A DNA stretch of 64,000 nt from Lysinibacillus sp. FSL M8-0337 (GTDB taxonomy: Bacteria; Bacillota; Bacilli; Bacillales_A; Planococcaceae), in contig NZ_CP151996.1 of NCBI RefSeq assembly GCF_038593855.1, forward strand, positions 3,658,001-3,722,000. Direction: 5' to 3'. Below are positions 62,190 to 64,000 of this stretch, one piece after another. The stretch's first letter is position 1. Each line of letters opens with the position of its first letter. The position numbers and the translations under genes were made by a program. The notes below the pieces were generated by a model. That model saw only the letters and a list, made by a program, of their open reading frames with translations. It had not been told where the DNA came from and searched no databases.

Positions 62190-62224
62190 CAGGTTACTAC
62201 ACTGTGTTGCCTTGTAGTAACCTG
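62190..62224 (-). terminator. orphan terminator hairpin
   Basis: Eleven-bp perfect stem (62190-62200 with 62214-62224) followed by TTTTTCTTT on the minus strand. It lies 480 bases past the nearest gene end (62704). Confidence 0.7.
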
Positions 62225-62361
62225 CATCTTATGATTCTCCTATTATTATAAATAGGCTCACTGAAAGTATGACTAGTTTGAAAAAGATCACAAATATTTT
62301 ATAATTCTTCTATAAAAAGATTCGTTTCGCTTACTTATATATCTACGTAATATTAGGATAC

Positions 62362-62415
62362 TGATTTGACTGATTTGACTGGTTTGACTGGTTTGACTGG
62401 TTTGACTGGTTTGGA
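62362..62415 (+). repeat. 9-bp tandem repeat, six units
   Basis: TGATTTGAC twice, TGGTTTGAC three times and a variant TGGTTTGGA, head to tail. The frame is open on the minus strand but has no start signal, so it is probably non-coding. Such arrays change length by slippage. Confidence 0.85.
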
Positions 62416-62703
62416 TAGCTTAACTAAAATGAAATGAACGCTACAACGAGTATTCAGATGTATTTAGACTCTCTCCACTTAATATAGTTTAGGTCTCCTT
62501 GATACTCGAAAATATATAATTTTCTCTATTAATCTAAAGAATATGACCAATTACATTTCGATATCTATATTATTCTTAGAAAATTTTAATGTTAAGATTT
62601 TGCAAGCGTAGATAAATCTATACAGTAAAAGAAGATGCTATTTTTATTGCAATCTTATTGATATTGATTTATCCAATTTAATACAACATTTAATTTTCAC
62701 TGC

Positions 62704-63120
62704 TTACAAAGAACAATCATTGCATACAACCACCGTCCATGCACCATCCTGTAATTCCCCAATCTCACCACATATTTCACATACCTGCCCAGATAGTATC
62801 TCGTATTTATTTAATATTTCTTGTAGTCCCGTAACCCCATTTTTCATATAAACTCGTAGTAAGCCCTGTTTCTCCTTTATTTCATAGAAGCTTATTTTTT
62901 CTAATGGCTCATTTAAAGAGTTATAAAGATTTTCGATTTCAAGAAACATATTCGATATCAGATTAAACCAACCGACTCCTACAAAGCATGGGACTATATC
63001 CTTCTGCTCTTTTCCATTATCTAAATCACTCTGTTCAAGCCAAGGAAATCTTTGAAGCAATTGTTCCTCTAAGTCTTCCCTCATAAAAATTAGTTCGTCT
63101 GCTATCACTATTTTATCCAT
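62704..63120 (-). CDS. hypothetical protein with C-terminal zinc ribbon
   Basis: A 138-residue protein. The C-terminus has CEICGEIGELQDGAWTVVVC then NDC, a CxxC...CxxC zinc ribbon. The N-terminal 110 residues are helical and unrecognised (DLEEQLLQRFPWLEQSDLDN). AAAGGTG lies upstream of the ATG. It is monocistronic. Confidence 0.6.
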   Translation of the reverse strand: MDKIVIADELIFMREDLEEQLLQRFPWLEQSDLDNGKEQKDIVPCFVGVGWFNLISNMFLEIENLYNSLNEPLEKISFYEIKEKQGLLRVYMKNGVTGLQEILNKYEILSGQVCEICGEIGELQDGAWTVVVCNDCSL

Positions 63121-63718
63121 AGATACCCCGCACCTTTCTGTATAGTTTAATACTTCAGATTTGTAACTAAAACTTGAAAATGCGATTAGTTACTAGTAAG
63201 TCTATCCTACATATTACTTACTAAACAATCACGCTTATTATGTGAAAATACTTAGAATTAAACTCTTAAAACAGGAAAATAATTTAACCTTTACGAAAAT
63301 TAGAAAGGCTAGGATAAAAAGGTGACAACAATAGTCACCTATTCTTTCATATTCTCCTTTTAGTTAATTAGGAAATATTATTTAAATGTTTTCTCATAAC
63401 GATGGAAGAATGCCACCGCATGTACTCATATTAACGAACAAGGTTGTTTAAATTTCAGTTGTAAAACCATTGTAACTAGGATCTTGATAACTACAGCTTG
63501 AGATACTGTTTTACCGTAGTGCATTGATGCTAAGATACATGCGAAATTACCTCGAGAAATATCATTATCTGCATACCCCCTGCTTTGAAGGATTGTTTGC
63601 ACCTAAAACTGATAACTTATACTTAAACGCTAGTTGGTAGTTAACTTCACCATACCATATCGTCTTCGGTTTCGTTGCTCTGTGCTCCGTTGGATTGAAA
63701 TATTAGAGAGTACGATAA
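63121..63718. other. intergenic region, no gene
   Basis: AT-rich; I see no gene with a start signal on either strand. Confidence 0.4.
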
Positions 63719-63786
63719 AAAAAATCACACTTATACTGTTTAACCCGAATATTTTTAGGTTTTCCAAAAAATAAGTGTGATTTTTT
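63719..63786. terminator. long hairpin, probable bidirectional terminator
   Basis: Sixteen-bp perfect stem AAAAAATCACACTTAT (63719-63734) with its complement at 63771-63786, around a 36-base interior; T tracts on both strands. Confidence 0.7.
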
Positions 63787-63932
63787 CTATTTGTGAAGAA
63801 GAGTTTAAAAAATATCTAGTAATACAAAGAAATTAGTATTGGTGCATGATACAAATTAAGAGTTGTTATCAGAAATTCTCCATATAGATATGGAGTTGGT
63901 CTCCAAATACCTTATTTCGGAGTGAAATAAAC

Positions 63933-64000
63933 ATGTCTAATAAATTTGAAAAACTAGATAATATCGTAGTTACAGAGATTCTTGTTGAATTTATCAATGA
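63933..64000 (+). CDS. start of a gene that runs off the window
   Basis: ATG at 63933 with GGAGTG 8 bases upstream and 22 open codons (MSNKFEKLDNIVVTEILVEF). Too short to assign. Confidence 0.55.
   Translation, partial: MSNKFEKLDNIVVTEILVEFIN

Noticed and set aside
62362-62415. Possible CRISPR-like array
   Set aside because: Units are 9 bp, contiguous and without spacers, so it is a simple tandem repeat.

Overview
The window looks like a low-GC Gram-positive Bacillales genome, most like Lysinibacillus or a close relative. This is inferred from gene content: hutI-hutG, a three-SLH surface protein, a HemAT globin sensor, a YpcP-type exonuclease, GGAGG-type ribosome binding sites and AT-rich spacers. 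No rRNA or complete tRNA gene was seen, and no CRISPR array.

Left part, about 0-33 kb, reads as ordinary chromosome. It holds a thioredoxin, a C39-like peptidase, the exonuclease and histidine degradation genes, then a minus-strand cell-surface polysaccharide cluster (sugar-phosphate transferase, GT4 glycosyltransferase, two acyltransferase-fold proteins, polysaccharide deacetylase). After that come OsmC, a small XRE/membrane pair with a three-palindrome operator, a HemAT gene divergent from a MerR-B12 regulator, a ZIP transporter, an SLH protein, a hydroxyacyl-CoA dehydrogenase, an ABC exporter with four phased ATGAAC boxes upstream, a NupC-type transporter and an MBL hydrolase. Two short repeat families are scattered here. 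One IS150-like element (18332-19777) sits inside a terminator hairpin.

The middle part, about 33.3-43 kb, is accessory. It holds a tight three-gene operon (membrane-anchored HNH protein, YkgJ-type cysteine-cluster protein, glycine-zipper membrane protein), a GIY-YIG/DUF4357 protein next to an EVE-like/HNH nuclease, and a Nudix gene followed by a PLD-helicase-DUF3427 protein. These are plausible defence genes.

At 43367-43388 the last 22 bases of a tmRNA gene (ssrA) lie on the minus strand without the rest of the gene, next to pieces of what looks like a decayed integrase. This is best read as the attachment-site scar of an element that runs rightward beyond the window. Inside it is a six-gene type I restriction-modification operon (43764-54435, minus strand), visibly richer in G+C than its surroundings: a degenerate methylase fused to a specificity domain, an EVE-like/HNH nuclease, an ADP-ribosylglycohydrolase fused to HsdM, a second HsdM, HsdS and HsdR. 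The ADP-ribosylglycohydrolase-HsdM fusion is the most unusual object in the window.

The right end, 54.4-64 kb, is sparse and AT-rich: orphan hypothetical genes, an HNH endonuclease, a Dam-like adenine methylase paired with an unknown gene, gene fragments, clustered GATAACTTTT repeats and a 9-bp tandem repeat. It looks like eroded mobile-element DNA. A new gene starts at 63933 and runs off the end.
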